64,000 nucleotides of DNA, from the NCBI RefSeq assembly GCF_001641085.1, contig NZ_LXIE01000011.1:39984-103983 (forward strand), given 5' to 3'. Each line of letters opens with the position of its first letter. Positions within the stretch are counted from its first letter, which is position 1. Positions 36,251 through 45,450 of this stretch are shown piece by piece. The notes under the pieces were generated by a model. It was not told the origin of the DNA and did no database searches. It saw nothing but the letters and a program-made list of their open reading frames with translations. The position numbers and the translations under genes were made by a program. Source of the DNA: Aequorivita soesokkakensis. GTDB taxonomy: Bacteria > Bacteroidota > Bacteroidia > Flavobacteriales > Flavobacteriaceae.

Positions 36251-36561
36251 CCTTTTGTTTTCGTTGTATGGTGTAAATTAAAAATTCTTGTTGCGTATTT
36301 CCAAAAAAAAGAGAAGTATAACAAAAAATTAACTTGAAGATTAAATACGAATAGGCAAAGTATTTATAATGAAACGTTTGCCCGTAACCCACTGCGACGC
36401 AGCTGTTGGAAGTAAAAATGTGTTGTTCATTTAGAATCTATGTTTCCGAAATTTTTCAAAAACCAACCATTTTAAATTATAATATTTTTTAAATATTTAC
36501 AGTACAAAAGTGCCAAAAAAATTTCAATAATTTATAAAACCTGAAAAATTTTCACTTCCAG
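36251..36561. other. 310-base spacer with a GC-rich island in the speA leader
   Basis: Most of the spacer is very AT-rich and holds no gene I can support. A GC-rich patch at about 36375-36410 stands out. It lies in a 29-codon open frame on the minus strand (36341-36430, MNNTFLLPTAASQWVTGK start) and a 21-codon frame on the plus strand (36369-36434). Either could be a leader peptide or only part of a structured element. Confidence 0.4.
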
Positions 36562-37491
36562 CTATATCATACTGAACATATTGAGTTCCTTTTCGGTAAG
36601 GGTTCGCCAACGGCCACGGGGCAAATCCTTTTTGGTAAGCGGTCCGAGAGTAACGCAATCTACACGAACCACATCATAGCCAAGGTTTTCAAAAATGGTT
36701 CTGATGATACTGTTTCCAGTGTGTTTTATCTTTAAACCAATTTCACTTTTTGGCGAATTATCAACATAGCTTATTTCCTCAACCGTAATTTCTTTGCCTT
36801 CTACAGTGAAACCTTCCTTAATTTTTTTAAGATGCTCAGCCTTTAGGTTTTTGTCAAGCTCAATATGAAACAATCTTGGAATTCCCTTTTTAGAGAATTT
36901 TTGAACAAATTCGTCATCATTTGTGAAAAGCAAAAGCCCTGTTGCATTTCTGCCCAAACGCCCGAACGGTTTTATTTTTGCCGTGGTAGCGTTTGCAACC
37001 AAATCCATCACTGTCATTCCTTTTGCGTTGCTGTCTGTGGTTGAAAAACCTTTGGGTTTGTTCAACAAAACGTATGTATTTGGTTCAGGATTCAATCTTC
37101 GTCCGTCAAAACGCACATCGTCTTTCAACTGAACTTTATAGCCCATTTCATTAATGATCTTTCCGTTTACCGTAACCAAACCTGTGGCAATATAAGTATC
37201 TGCTTCACGACGGGAGCATACACCACTGTTTGCAATGTATTTGTTCAGCCTAATTCCATCTTCAGGATTGCTTTTCTTTACTACTTGTGCAGGTTTTTCA
37301 CGACGGCCAATTTCTTTTCCTGTTTTGTCAAACTTCAACTTTGGTTTCGTTGGATCTTGCTGACGACTCGTTTTTTTACTTGAAGAATCAGACTTCAAAG
37401 GAGCATTTCCACGAGCCATACTTTTCTTTCGTGCATTTTTCCCCGGCTTGTTGGAACCTCTTCCTTTATCGTAATTGTCTTGTGTGCTCAT
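36562..37491 (-). CDS. Pseudouridine synthase, RsuA/RluB family
   Basis: A basic disordered N-terminal tail of about 70 residues leads to an S4 RNA-binding domain (RLNKYIANSGVCSRREADTYI), then the synthase domain with the catalytic aspartate region FGRLGRNATGLLLFTND. In most family members that motif reads GRLDxxTxGLL; here the Asp position is occupied by Gly-Arg (GRLGRNATGLL), which is notable. It is expected to act on ribosomal RNA, probably 23S, from similarity to RluB. Confidence 0.85.
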   Translation of the reverse strand: MSTQDNYDKGRGSNKPGKNARKKSMARGNAPLKSDSSSKKTSRQQDPTKPKLKFDKTGKEIGRREKPAQVVKKSNPEDGIRLNKYIANSGVCSRREADTYIATGLVTVNGKIINEMGYKVQLKDDVRFDGRRLNPEPNTYVLLNKPKGFSTTDSNAKGMTVMDLVANATTAKIKPFGRLGRNATGLLLFTNDDEFVQKFSKKGIPRLFHIELDKNLKAEHLKKIKEGFTVEGKEITVEEISYVDNSPKSEIGLKIKHTGNSIIRTIFENLGYDVVRVDCVTLGPLTKKDLPRGRWRTLTEKELNMFSMI

Positions 37492-37589
37492 TTAGTATTT
37501 TTTGCAAAGGTAAGCAAATTTAGTAGGCAGTCGCAGTTTTCAATTTTCAGTTAAAGGACTGCAAATAGTAATTGGCAACCGAGGTTTTT

Positions 37590-38717
37590 TTAGGAAATTA
37601 TTTGTTTCAAAATCTTTAAATAATCCGCTCGATTTTTTAAAAAATCCATTTCAGAAATATCGATGATTTTTATATTTTCAGAATGTTGGTTTTTGATGAA
37701 TTCCAAATAGCTTGCATTCAATTTTTGTAGATATTCGGCTTGAATGCTCTGCTCATATTTGCGTCCCCGCTTTTTGATGTTCTCCAAAAGCCTATCGGTA
37801 TTTTGATATAAATAAATATAGATATCAGGTTTCGGAAGTTCCTTGTGCATCACCTGAAAGAGTTTTTTGTAGAGTGAAAATTCTTCTTCTGGCAAAGTGA
37901 TGCTGGCAAAAATCAAGGATTTATTTACGTCATAATCTGCAATTACAGATTCCTTAAAAAGATCAAACTGTGTAATATCATCAACTAATTGCTGATAGCG
38001 GTCTGCAAGAAAAGACATTTCCAAAGGAAAAGCATAGCGTGCTGGATCTTCGTAAAATTTTGGAAGAAAAGGGTTGTCCTTAAAGCGTTCCAAAATTAAT
38101 TTTGAATTGAAATCATTTGCAATTTTAGTCGTCAAACTCGTTTTTCCAGCCCCAATATTTCCTTCAATGGTAATGTAATTGAATCGTGAAATATTATAAT
38201 CCTTCATCGGGTTGCTCAACCATTTGGATTGTTTTTGCAGTGCGCTATTATCTTCAGTTTCAGCCAAAAGTTTGATTATATTTTTATGTGAAATAGGATG
38301 GATTAAATGTGAATTTAGCTCCGCCAGCGGCTGCAAAACAAACTTTCGCTTTTCCATTTCGGGATGCGGAACGATTAATTTTTCAGTATCAAAAATTTCA
38401 TCGTCCACAAACAGAATGTCAATATCAATCGGCCGGGAAGTATAGGTTTTTGAGGCGTTGCGTTTTCGTCCCATTGTTTTTTCAATTTCCAAAATGGTTT
38501 TCAAAACTTTGGAAGACTTCATATCTGTTTGAAGCCAAACAGCGCAATTCAAAAAAGGATCGCCTTCAAAACCAAATGCAGGAGTTTCGTAAACGGAAGA
38601 GATTTTAACGATGCTTCCCACCTCTTCAAAAATTGAATTTACGGCGTTTTGAAGATGCTCAAAACGGTTGCCCATATTGCTCCCTAACGAAAGATATATA
38701 TTTGATTGTGGTTTAAT
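37590..38717 (-). CDS. folK: FolK (HPPK) - deoxynucleoside kinase fusion
   Basis: The N-terminal part is the folate enzyme 6-hydroxymethyl-dihydropterin pyrophosphokinase: IYLSLGSN, then GNRFEHLQNAV, ETPAFGFEGDPFLNCAV and TSRPIDIDILF. The C-terminal part (about 180-375) is a deoxynucleoside kinase with the P-loop IEGNIGAGKTSL and the DRYQQLV helix. The first ATG (38675) cuts off the LSLGSN strand, which the enzyme needs. The frame continues upstream, and the only plausible start there is ATT 38717 (KPQSNIYLSLGSN), 13 bases after the DUF2797 stop. Fusions of these two domains are known in flavobacteria. Confidence 0.85.
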   Translation of the reverse strand: MKPQSNIYLSLGSNMGNRFEHLQNAVNSIFEEVGSIVKISSVYETPAFGFEGDPFLNCAVWLQTDMKSSKVLKTILEIEKTMGRKRNASKTYTSRPIDIDILFVDDEIFDTEKLIVPHPEMEKRKFVLQPLAELNSHLIHPISHKNIIKLLAETEDNSALQKQSKWLSNPMKDYNISRFNYITIEGNIGAGKTSLTTKIANDFNSKLILERFKDNPFLPKFYEDPARYAFPLEMSFLADRYQQLVDDITQFDLFKESVIADYDVNKSLIFASITLPEEEFSLYKKLFQVMHKELPKPDIYIYLYQNTDRLLENIKKRGRKYEQSIQAEYLQKLNASYLEFIKNQHSENIKIIDISEMDFLKNRADYLKILKQIIS

Positions 38718-38730
38718 GAAATTCCCTTTT

Positions 38731-39525
38731 TTAATTTACAACTATTGAAACCACATACCCTTCGTTTCCTCGAATGTTGAACACGGTGTCGTCGTCAAAA
38801 ATAAGATATTGTCCCTTTATTCCTTTTAAAATTCCTTCATAAAAAGGTGTTTTTTCAAGGTTGAGCGATTTTGGTTTTTGGGGATATTTTAAAACCGGGA
38901 ATTGCAGATTGGTTTCAGCATTGTTTTCTAAATAATATTCAATTGCTTCTGCCGGAATAAACTGTTTCAACTTATTTCGCCATTCCACCAAATCTTCATC
39001 TTTAATTTCGTTTTTCAGCATTGTTCGCCAATTGGTTTTATCGCTCACATGATCTTTTAAAGCTACTTCGGTAATTCCCGCCAAATAACGGTTGGGAACC
39101 TCAACAATTTCTATGGCTTCGTGGGCACCTTGGTCAATCCATCGGGTGGGAATCTGACTTTTTCGCGTAACGCCAACTTTCACGCTGCTGCTATTGGCAA
39201 GGTAAACCACGTGCGGTTGTATCTGTACTTTTTCCTCATAGGCAAGATCGCGATCCTCGATTCCCAAATGTGCTTTGCTCAGTTCCGGATTCATTATCCA
39301 ATCTGCGGCCTGGGGTATTTCGTAAAAGCAATCATAACAAAATCCTTGGCGGTAAATTTTCTTTTGAAGTCCGCAATTTAAACATTGGTAATGCAGAAAA
39401 TTAATGGCAACTTTTTTGTCCAACAATTGGTTCATGTTCAAAAAATCGTTTTCAAAAACAAGGTAATACTGAATGGGCGAACCGTTTTCAGTCTGCATTT
39501 TGGTGAGTACTCCTTCGTAATTCAT
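38731..39525 (-). CDS. DUF2797 domain protein
   Basis: The 264-residue protein carries two CxxC pairs (CLNCGLQKKIYRQGFCYDCFYE) forming a likely zinc site near residues 48-70. It is followed by a GIY-YIG-like core (HVVYLANSSSVKVGVTRKSQIPTRWIDQGA). This is the layout of DUF2797. Some relatives are predicted nucleic-acid-binding proteins; no function is established. The folK fusion starts just after its stop, so the two are probably co-transcribed. Confidence 0.85.
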   Translation of the reverse strand: MNYEGVLTKMQTENGSPIQYYLVFENDFLNMNQLLDKKVAINFLHYQCLNCGLQKKIYRQGFCYDCFYEIPQAADWIMNPELSKAHLGIEDRDLAYEEKVQIQPHVVYLANSSSVKVGVTRKSQIPTRWIDQGAHEAIEIVEVPNRYLAGITEVALKDHVSDKTNWRTMLKNEIKDEDLVEWRNKLKQFIPAEAIEYYLENNAETNLQFPVLKYPQKPKSLNLEKTPFYEGILKGIKGQYLIFDDDTVFNIRGNEGYVVSIVVN

Positions 39526-39647
39526 TTACTTAAAATTATTTATGCCGAAAACTTTTCCGAAGAACTGCTGTGGAAACATCGCTTCAAAAAAGGAGAAATC
39601 GTAATTATAAAATCGTTATTTTTATAGCATAAAGATAGCGGAAAAAT

Positions 39648-41168
39648 ATGCCAATCCCCATTGTAAATTCCATTGCTTCTTGGTTTCTGAAGAAAAGGTT
39701 TCACCAAATAGACCTTTTTTTAAAGTACCCTATTGAGGTTCAGGAAGAACTGCTTTTCAATTTATTGCAAAAAGCGAAAAATACTGAGATTGGGCGGGAA
39801 TATGATTTTTCTTCAATTAGAACCTATCGCGATTTTGCGGAACGAATTCCTATTACAACTTACGAAGAAAACGAAGCGCGAATTGAACGTGCCCGACAAG
39901 GTGAAGCCAATATTTTTTGGCCCACGCCCATAAAATGGTTTGCAAAATCCAGCGGCACCACAAACGCCAAAAGTAAATTTATACCTGTAACAAACGACTC
40001 GTTGGAAGACTGCCATTACGCAGCAAGCAAGGATTTGTTGTGTATGTATCTCAATAACAATCCAAACGCACAATTATTTCTTGGGAAAAGTTTGCGGCTT
40101 GGCGGAAGCAAACAATTGTATGAAGAAAACGGGACTGTCTTTGGGGACCTTTCTGCAATTTTAATTGACAATATGCCTTTTTGGGCGGAATTTAGCAGTA
40201 CGCCCAGCAACGAAGTTTCACTGATGGGCGATTGGGAAACCAAGATGCAAGCCATTGTGAACGAGACTATCAAAGAAAATGTAACAAGTCTTGCAGGCGT
40301 ACCTTCGTGGATGCTGGTTTTAATGAATAACGTAATGGAAACTACCGGAAAAGGCAACCTCTTTGAAGTTTGGCCTAACTTGGAGGTATATTTTCACGGC
40401 GGTGTAAATTTTGACCCATACATTGACCAATACAATAAATTATTGCCTAAAAGTGATTTTAGATATTATGAAATTTACAATGCTTCGGAAGGATTTTTCG
40501 CCATTCAGGATCGCAATGAAAACAAGGAATTATTGTTAATGCTGGATTACGGAATTTTTTATGAATTCATCCCGATGGATAGCTACGGTACTCCTGCAGA
40601 AAGTATAATTCCGCTAAGCGAGGTTGAGGAAGGAAAAAACTATGCGGTGGTAATTACCACGAATGCTGGGCTTTGGCGTTATAAAATAGGCGATACTGTT
40701 CGTTTTACTTCAATAAATCCATACAGAATAAAAGTTACCGGACGCACAAAACACCATATAAACGTTTTTGGTGAAGAATTGATTATCGAAAATGCCGAAA
40801 CTGCACTACGCAAGGTTTCACAACTTACCAATGCCGAAATTGTAGATTATACCGCCGCTCCAATTTTTATGAATGGAAAGGAAAAAGGGGCGCACGAATG
40901 GATTATAGAATTTAAATCACCTCCCAAAGATTTAAATTCATTTACCAAACTTTTGGATTCAGCTTTGCAGGAAGTGAATAGCGATTACGAAGCAAAACGT
41001 TTCAACAATACCACTTTAAATGCTCCAAAAATCCATCACGCCCGAGAGCGACTTTTTTATGATTGGCTAAAAGAAAATGATAAACTTGGCGGACAACATA
41101 AAGTGCCACGACTTTCCAATACCCGAGATTATTTGGAGGAACTTTTGCGTTTAAATAGCACTTTTTAG
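39648..41168 (+). CDS. GH3 family acyl-adenylate-forming enzyme
   Basis: The 506-residue protein matches the GH3 (auxin-responsive) family, which makes amide conjugates of carboxylic acids through an acyl-adenylate. The ATP-binding motif KSSGTTNAKSKFIPVT lies near residue 103, with YNASEGFFAIQD near 280 and YRIKVTGRTKHHINVFGEELI near 370. The plant members attach amino acids to hormones; bacterial members have mostly unknown substrates. It appears to be a single gene, divergent from DUF2797. Confidence 0.85.
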   Translation: MPIPIVNSIASWFLKKRFHQIDLFLKYPIEVQEELLFNLLQKAKNTEIGREYDFSSIRTYRDFAERIPITTYEENEARIERARQGEANIFWPTPIKWFAKSSGTTNAKSKFIPVTNDSLEDCHYAASKDLLCMYLNNNPNAQLFLGKSLRLGGSKQLYEENGTVFGDLSAILIDNMPFWAEFSSTPSNEVSLMGDWETKMQAIVNETIKENVTSLAGVPSWMLVLMNNVMETTGKGNLFEVWPNLEVYFHGGVNFDPYIDQYNKLLPKSDFRYYEIYNASEGFFAIQDRNENKELLLMLDYGIFYEFIPMDSYGTPAESIIPLSEVEEGKNYAVVITTNAGLWRYKIGDTVRFTSINPYRIKVTGRTKHHINVFGEELIIENAETALRKVSQLTNAEIVDYTAAPIFMNGKEKGAHEWIIEFKSPPKDLNSFTKLLDSALQEVNSDYEAKRFNNTTLNAPKIHHARERLFYDWLKENDKLGGQHKVPRLSNTRDYLEELLRLNSTF

Positions 41169-41290
41169 CTTTCTTTTTAAAAATAAGGACTCTTGCAACG
41201 TGTTGTAAATCGGGCATTTCAAGCACTTTATCGACAGCTTTTTTCAAAAGTTGTATTTCAACGAGTTTACTGGTAAGTTCAACTAAAACT

Positions 41291-41322
41291 TTTGTGGGCG
41301 CTTTTCTTCCGAAGTACTTTTG
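41291..41322 (+). promoter_or_regulatory. Bacteroidota-type promoter for the small lipoprotein gene
   Basis: TTTG at 41291-41294, 20 bases, then TACTTTTG at 41315-41322. Both boxes match the consensus, and the gene starts 26 bases further. Confidence 0.7.
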
Positions 41323-41348
41323 ACCTATAAAATCATTAGTATTTCAAA

Positions 41349-41534
41349 ATGAAACAGGTTTTTTTTATAGTATGTTTTTTAGCTTTCACGGTTTTATTTT
41401 CTTCTTGCGCAACTACGCAAACAGTAAATAAAAAAGAAACTGAGGTAGCGGGTTATAATTTGAAAAGCAAAAAAGAGCAAATGCAGAATAAAATTCTTTA
41501 CAGCAAGAACAAAACTTTGCTCGCAACACCATAA
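41349..41534 (+). CDS. Small lipoprotein
   Basis: A 61-residue protein with a lipoprotein signal (MKQVFFIVCFLAFTVLFSSC, cysteine at residue 20) and a short charged tail (ATTQTVNKKETEVAGYNLKSK). A good promoter precedes it and a strong terminator follows, so it is an independently expressed single gene. Function unknown; small envelope lipoproteins of this form are common in flavobacteria. Confidence 0.7.
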   Translation: MKQVFFIVCFLAFTVLFSSCATTQTVNKKETEVAGYNLKSKKEQMQNKILYSKNKTLLATP

Positions 41535-41553
41535 ATTTGAATTTATCAATATA

Positions 41554-41581
41554 AAAAAACCCCGATTTTATCGGGGTTTTT
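41554..41581. terminator. Bidirectional intrinsic terminator
   Basis: CCCCGAT and ATCGGGG pair around a TTT loop, with seven A before and at least five T after. It serves the small lipoprotein gene on the plus strand and clpX on the minus strand. Confidence 0.9.
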
Positions 41582-41604
41582 GCTTTTTATAAATGTTTTA
41601 GTTT

Positions 41605-42837
41605 TTATGAAACTGCTTTCAACTTTTTAAGGGTTGATTTGTTCAATTTTTCTTCAGCGTATTCCTTTGTAACATGAACGGTTTTTTCATCAGTGCCTGG
41701 CATTTCATACATTGCATCAGTCAAGACAGCTTCACAAAGCGAACGTAAACCACGGGCGCCAAGCTTGTAGTCAATCGCTTGTCCTACGATGAAATCTAAG
41801 GCTTCTTCAGTAATTACAAAGTCGATCCCGTCCATTTCAAACAATTTTTTGTATTGCTTAATGATGGCATTTTTCGGCTCGGTAAGAATTGCGCGAAGCG
41901 TTTCCTTGTCCAAAGGATTCATATAAGTTAAAACCGGAAGACGCCCAATTATTTCAGGAATCAATCCAAAATCCTTTAAATCCTTCGGAATAATATACCG
42001 AAGCATATTGTCCTTCTCCATTTGGTTTTCCTTTACCGAAGCTGTAAAACCAACGGCTTGCATATTCAAACGTTTTGAAATATGACGTTCAATTCCATCA
42101 AAAGCGCCACCGGCGATGAAAAGAATATTTTCGGTATTTACCTCAATGAATTTTTGGTCGGGATGTTTTCTGCCTCCTTTTGGCGGAACGTTTACCGTAG
42201 TTCCTTCCAAAAGTTTCAATAAAGCTTGCTGAACACCTTCGCCACTTACATCGCGAGTGATTGAAGGATTGTCGCTTTTTCGGGCTATTTTATCAATCTC
42301 GTCAATGAAAACGATTCCATTTTCTGCTTTTTCAAGGTTGTAATCTGCGGCTTGAAGCAAACGCGTTAAAATACTTTCAACATCTTCCCCCACGTAACCT
42401 GCTTCGGTTAAAACAGTAGCGTCCACAATTGCCAAGGGAACGTTCAACATTCTCGCAATGGTTTTTGCGATCAGAGTTTTTCCGGTTCCGGTTTGTCCTA
42501 CGATAATAATGTTGCTTTTCTGTATTTCAATATCGTCATCGCTTTTGGGTTGAAGCAAACGTTTGTAATGGTTGTAAACGGCTACGGACATCACTTTTTT
42601 CGTGAATTCTTGCCCAATTACATATTCGTCCAAAAATGCTTTTATAAGCTTCGGTTTCTTCAGCATTAAATCTTTGGACAATTCCGTATTGCCGGAATGC
42701 AAAGCCTCCTCTACCACAATTCCATGAGCCTGCTCAATGCAACGGTCGCAAATGTGGGCGTCCAAACCGGCAATAAGCAAGTTGGTTTCCGACTTTTTAC
42801 GGCCGCAAAAGGAACATTCTAAATCTTCTTTCGACAT
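41605..42837 (-). CDS. clpX: ATP-dependent protease ATPase subunit ClpX
   Basis: The ATG at 42837 gives the standard start [17 protein letters not shown]; five extra in-frame codons precede it. The 410-residue protein has the N-terminal zinc domain (C8, C11, C30, C33), Walker A GQTGTGKT, Walker [11 protein letters not shown], the pore loop GYVGEDVE and sensor motifs. It unfolds substrates for ClpP. clpP lies immediately upstream on the same strand with a 24-base gap. Confidence 0.97.
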   Translation of the reverse strand: MSKEDLECSFCGRKKSETNLLIAGLDAHICDRCIEQAHGIVVEEALHSGNTELSKDLMLKKPKLIKAFLDEYVIGQEFTKKVMSVAVYNHYKRLLQPKSDDDIEIQKSNIIIVGQTGTGKTLIAKTIARMLNVPLAIVDATVLTEAGYVGEDVESILTRLLQAADYNLEKAENGIVFIDEIDKIARKSDNPSITRDVSGEGVQQALLKLLEGTTVNVPPKGGRKHPDQKFIEVNTENILFIAGGAFDGIERHISKRLNMQAVGFTASVKENQMEKDNMLRYIIPKDLKDFGLIPEIIGRLPVLTYMNPLDKETLRAILTEPKNAIIKQYKKLFEMDGIDFVITEEALDFIVGQAIDYKLGARGLRSLCEAVLTDAMYEMPGTDEKTVHVTKEYAEEKLNKSTLKKLKAVS

Positions 42838-42861
42838 ATTATCTTTTTTCAAAATCTTCTT

Positions 42862-43536
42862 TTAGCTTCGTGTCAATATTTCATCAATCATTCCGTATTC
42901 CAAAGCTCTGTCTGCTTTCATCCAATAATCACGATCGCTATCCTCGTAAACCTTTTCGTAGGTTTGACCGGAATGTTTCGCAATAATTTTATAAAGCTCT
43001 TCTTTTAATGTAATTATTTCACGTGCCGTGATTTCAATATCACTAGCTTGCCCTTGCGCGCCACCCAATGGTTGGTGAATCATCACTCGCGAGTGCGTCA
43101 AACCACTGCGTTTTCCTTTTTCACCGGCACATAAAAGTACGGCTGCCATTGAGGCCGCCATTCCGGTGCAAATAGTTGCTACGTCTGGTTTTATGAATTG
43201 CATGGTATCATAAATTCCCAAACCTGCATAAACGCTTCCCCCGGGAGAATTGATATAAATTTGAATATCGCGAGAGGCATCGGTACTTGCCAAAAACAGC
43301 AATTGCGCCTGCACAATGTTTGCAACTTGATCATTGATTCCGGTACCGAGAAAAATAATTCGGTCCATCATTAAACGCGAAAAAACGTCCATCGCCACGG
43401 CGTTCATTTGGCGTTCTTCAATAATATTTGGTGTCAAGTTTGTTGGATACATACTGCTTATGATCTGGTCATAATACATATTGTTGATCCCTTGATCTTT
43501 TATAGCAAAATTTCTAAATTCTTTACTGTAGTTCAT
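42862..43536 (-). CDS. clpP: ATP-dependent Clp protease proteolytic subunit ClpP
   Basis: The 224-residue serine protease has the catalytic serine in CTGMAASMAAVLLCAG and histidine in RVMIHQPLGG. A start at 43536 gives an N-terminal propeptide-like stretch (MNYSKEFRNFAIKDQGINN) before the mature barrel start. It forms the heptameric rings that pair with ClpX, encoded next. Confidence 0.96.
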   Translation of the reverse strand: MNYSKEFRNFAIKDQGINNMYYDQIISSMYPTNLTPNIIEERQMNAVAMDVFSRLMMDRIIFLGTGINDQVANIVQAQLLFLASTDASRDIQIYINSPGGSVYAGLGIYDTMQFIKPDVATICTGMAASMAAVLLCAGEKGKRSGLTHSRVMIHQPLGGAQGQASDIEITAREIITLKEELYKIIAKHSGQTYEKVYEDSDRDYWMKADRALEYGMIDEILTRS

Positions 43537-43591
43537 AAATGTGTGTTCGTTTGTTTTAAGATACGAAAGTTAATTAAGATAGCCTCAAAAT

Positions 43592-43611
43592 ATTCCTGCC
43601 TTCGCAGGAAT
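43592..43611. repeat. Hairpin repeat with CTTC loop, between clpP and tig
   Basis: Perfect arms ATTCCTGC and GCAGGAAT around CTTC. The same form as the element at 23075-23094, with compensating arm changes. It lies between the tig terminator and the clpP start. Confidence 0.8.
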
Positions 43612-43616
43612 TAAAA

Positions 43617-43645
43617 AGGCGTTAAATTAAAAAAATTCAACGCCT
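43617..43645 (-). terminator. Intrinsic terminator after tig
   Basis: Arms AGGCGTT and AACGCCT enclose a 15-base AT-rich loop; on the minus strand five T follow. It lies 25 bases past the tig stop. Confidence 0.65.
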
Positions 43646-43669
43646 AAATATAACTATTTCTTCGCTGAA

Positions 43670-44989
43670 TTATGCGTAGGCTTCCTTAATGAATTTGTCG
43701 TAAGTAACCTCTTTGGTCTTCAATTTTGCATTTTCCTTAAAGAAGTTTAGCAATTTTGCTGTGTTCAATTGCTCGCTCAAGCGCTCAATTTCTTCTTTGT
43801 TTGAAAGGATTCTGGCAGCAATGGATTCCAATTCCTCTTCAGAAGGGTTGGTTTGTCCAAACTGTGCCATTTGTGCTTTTATCATGTTTTTTGAGTAGTC
43901 TTTCAACTCGTCAAAAGTAACTTGCAATTTGTTTTCAGCGCGAAGTTTTCCTTCAATCAATTGGTAGCGGAGTCCTTTTTCGCTTCTTTCGTATTCTGCT
44001 TTTGCATCTTCTTCGGAAAGTCTTTTTTCGCCACTCATTGCAATCCAACGTTGTAAAAATTCCTTCGGAAGATCAAACTTTGTGTTTTCCAATAAAGAAT
44101 CGACAACGTCATTCAAAAGCTTTTGGTCGCTTTGTTGTGCAAACTGTCCTTCGGCATCTTCCTTAATTTTAGCTTTCAATTCTTCTTCTGAAGTAACAAC
44201 GGTTTCGCCAAATAATTTATCGAACAATTCTTGGTTTAATTCGGCCATTTCACGCTTATTCACTTCTTCAATTTTGAAGGAAACCTCAATATCCAAACCG
44301 TGTGCGTCATCGTGGGCAACACCCAAATATTTCTGGTTATCGTGATCATCGGCGAACATTCCCTTTGTTTTTAAAGTAACCGTATCGCCCACTTTTGCAC
44401 CAATCAGGTTTTCTAATTGCTTTTTTCCAGCAATTTCATCTGTGGAAAGAGTTGTTTTCTTTTCGATCTCTTTTTCAGTTGAAGTAAAAGTTCCGGTTAT
44501 CTCATCGCCTTTTTCAACTTCCTTTTTGGAAATCAATTTTCCGTATTGCTTGCGGATAGTTTTTACTTGGTTGTTCAACATTTCATCGTCCGCAACAATT
44601 TTATATTGCAGCACTTCCTTTCCTTTTACGTCAACGCTGAATTCTGGCGCAAGGCCTAATTCAAATTCAAATGAATAATCATCAGCATCCCAGTTTATAT
44701 CTGCTTCGTTCTTTGGAAGCGGATTTCCGAGGATGTCAAGTTTTTCTTCGGTAAGGAATTTATGAAGTGCGTCCTGCAAAAGTTTATTTACTTCTTCAAC
44801 CAAAACGGCCTTTCCGTATTGTTTTTTCACCATTCCCATTGGCACTTGGCCTTTACGGAAACCAGGAATATTAGCATTTTTACGATAATCAGCCAATACT
44901 TTTTCAACCTTGCTTGAATAATCGTCTTTTGAAATTTCCACTGTAAGTACAGCGTTTAATTTATCAATGTCTTTTTTTGTAATGTTCAT
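43670..44989 (-). CDS. tig: Trigger factor
   Basis: ATG 44989 gives MNITKKDIDKLNAVLTVEIS; the longer in-frame extension runs through a promoter. The 439-residue protein contains the ribosome-binding signature GFRKGQVPMGMVKKQYG near residue 40, a diverged FKBP-like domain in the middle and a helical C-terminal chaperone part. It binds nascent chains at the ribosome exit. The tig-clpP-clpX order is the common bacterial one, here with a terminator after tig. Confidence 0.95.
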   Translation of the reverse strand: MNITKKDIDKLNAVLTVEISKDDYSSKVEKVLADYRKNANIPGFRKGQVPMGMVKKQYGKAVLVEEVNKLLQDALHKFLTEEKLDILGNPLPKNEADINWDADDYSFEFELGLAPEFSVDVKGKEVLQYKIVADDEMLNNQVKTIRKQYGKLISKKEVEKGDEITGTFTSTEKEIEKKTTLSTDEIAGKKQLENLIGAKVGDTVTLKTKGMFADDHDNQKYLGVAHDDAHGLDIEVSFKIEEVNKREMAELNQELFDKLFGETVVTSEEELKAKIKEDAEGQFAQQSDQKLLNDVVDSLLENTKFDLPKEFLQRWIAMSGEKRLSEEDAKAEYERSEKGLRYQLIEGKLRAENKLQVTFDELKDYSKNMIKAQMAQFGQTNPSEEELESIAARILSNKEEIERLSEQLNTAKLLNFFKENAKLKTKEVTYDKFIKEAYA

Positions 44990-45014
44990 TTTTTCTCTTC
45001 TGAATTTCGGGATG

Positions 45015-45046
45015 CAAAAGTACGGTTTTTTGCAAAACCCAACAAA
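45015..45046 (-). promoter_or_regulatory. tig: Bacteroidota-type promoter for tig
   Basis: On the minus strand TTTG (45046-45043), 20 bases, then TACTTTTG (45022-45015). The tig ATG is 25 bases downstream, so the longer in-frame start at 45049 would be untranscribed. Confidence 0.7.
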
Positions 45047-45071
45047 CATTTACAAATTGATGTTCAGCGAA

Positions 45072-45416
45072 TTATTGGTCTTCCTTCAAAAGTGAAAAAA
45101 GAATGGATTGAAAAAGCGACAACAACAAGCTGAAAAGTAGCGCCCACCATATTGAAACCACTTCAAAACTATCTACAAAGTAATCTGCCATTAAGATAAT
45201 AATCGCGTTGATTATAAGGAGGAAAAGCCCGAAAGTAACAATGGTTATCGGCAGGGTTAAAAGCACCAATATTGGTTTAACAAGTAACCGCAATAAAGCA
45301 ATAACAATAGCAACAATAATTGCAGAGCCGTAACCCTCCACGGCAACTCCCGGAAGGATTTTGGCCAAAACAACAACAGCCACAGCGGTGAGTAAAAGTT
45401 TTATTATTAGTTTCAT
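45072..45416 (-). CDS. Phage-holin-IV-like membrane protein (YvlD type)
   Basis: A 114-residue protein with four membrane helices (about 1-23, 28-50, 55-80, 87-110) and the family pattern LLTAVAVVVLAKILPGVAVEGYGSA and LVKPILVLLTLPITIVTFGLF. The holin family name comes from sequence class; most bacterial members are chromosomal and not lytic. Function unknown. No phage genes are nearby. Confidence 0.85.
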   Translation of the reverse strand: MKLIIKLLLTAVAVVVLAKILPGVAVEGYGSAIIVAIVIALLRLLVKPILVLLTLPITIVTFGLFLLIINAIIILMADYFVDSFEVVSIWWALLFSLLLSLFQSILFSLLKEDQ

Positions 45417-45450
45417 TTTTAATGAGGTTTAAGTTGAATTTAAAGATAAA

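Noticed and set aside
39385..39627. Plus-strand frame of 80 codons before GH3
   Set aside because: Its first half is antisense to DUF2797 and its end lies in a spacer; no family pattern and no promoter support it.
45072..45416. Holin-family gene as a sign of a prophage
   Set aside because: No other phage genes, attachment sites or composition change nearby; the family is common on chromosomes.
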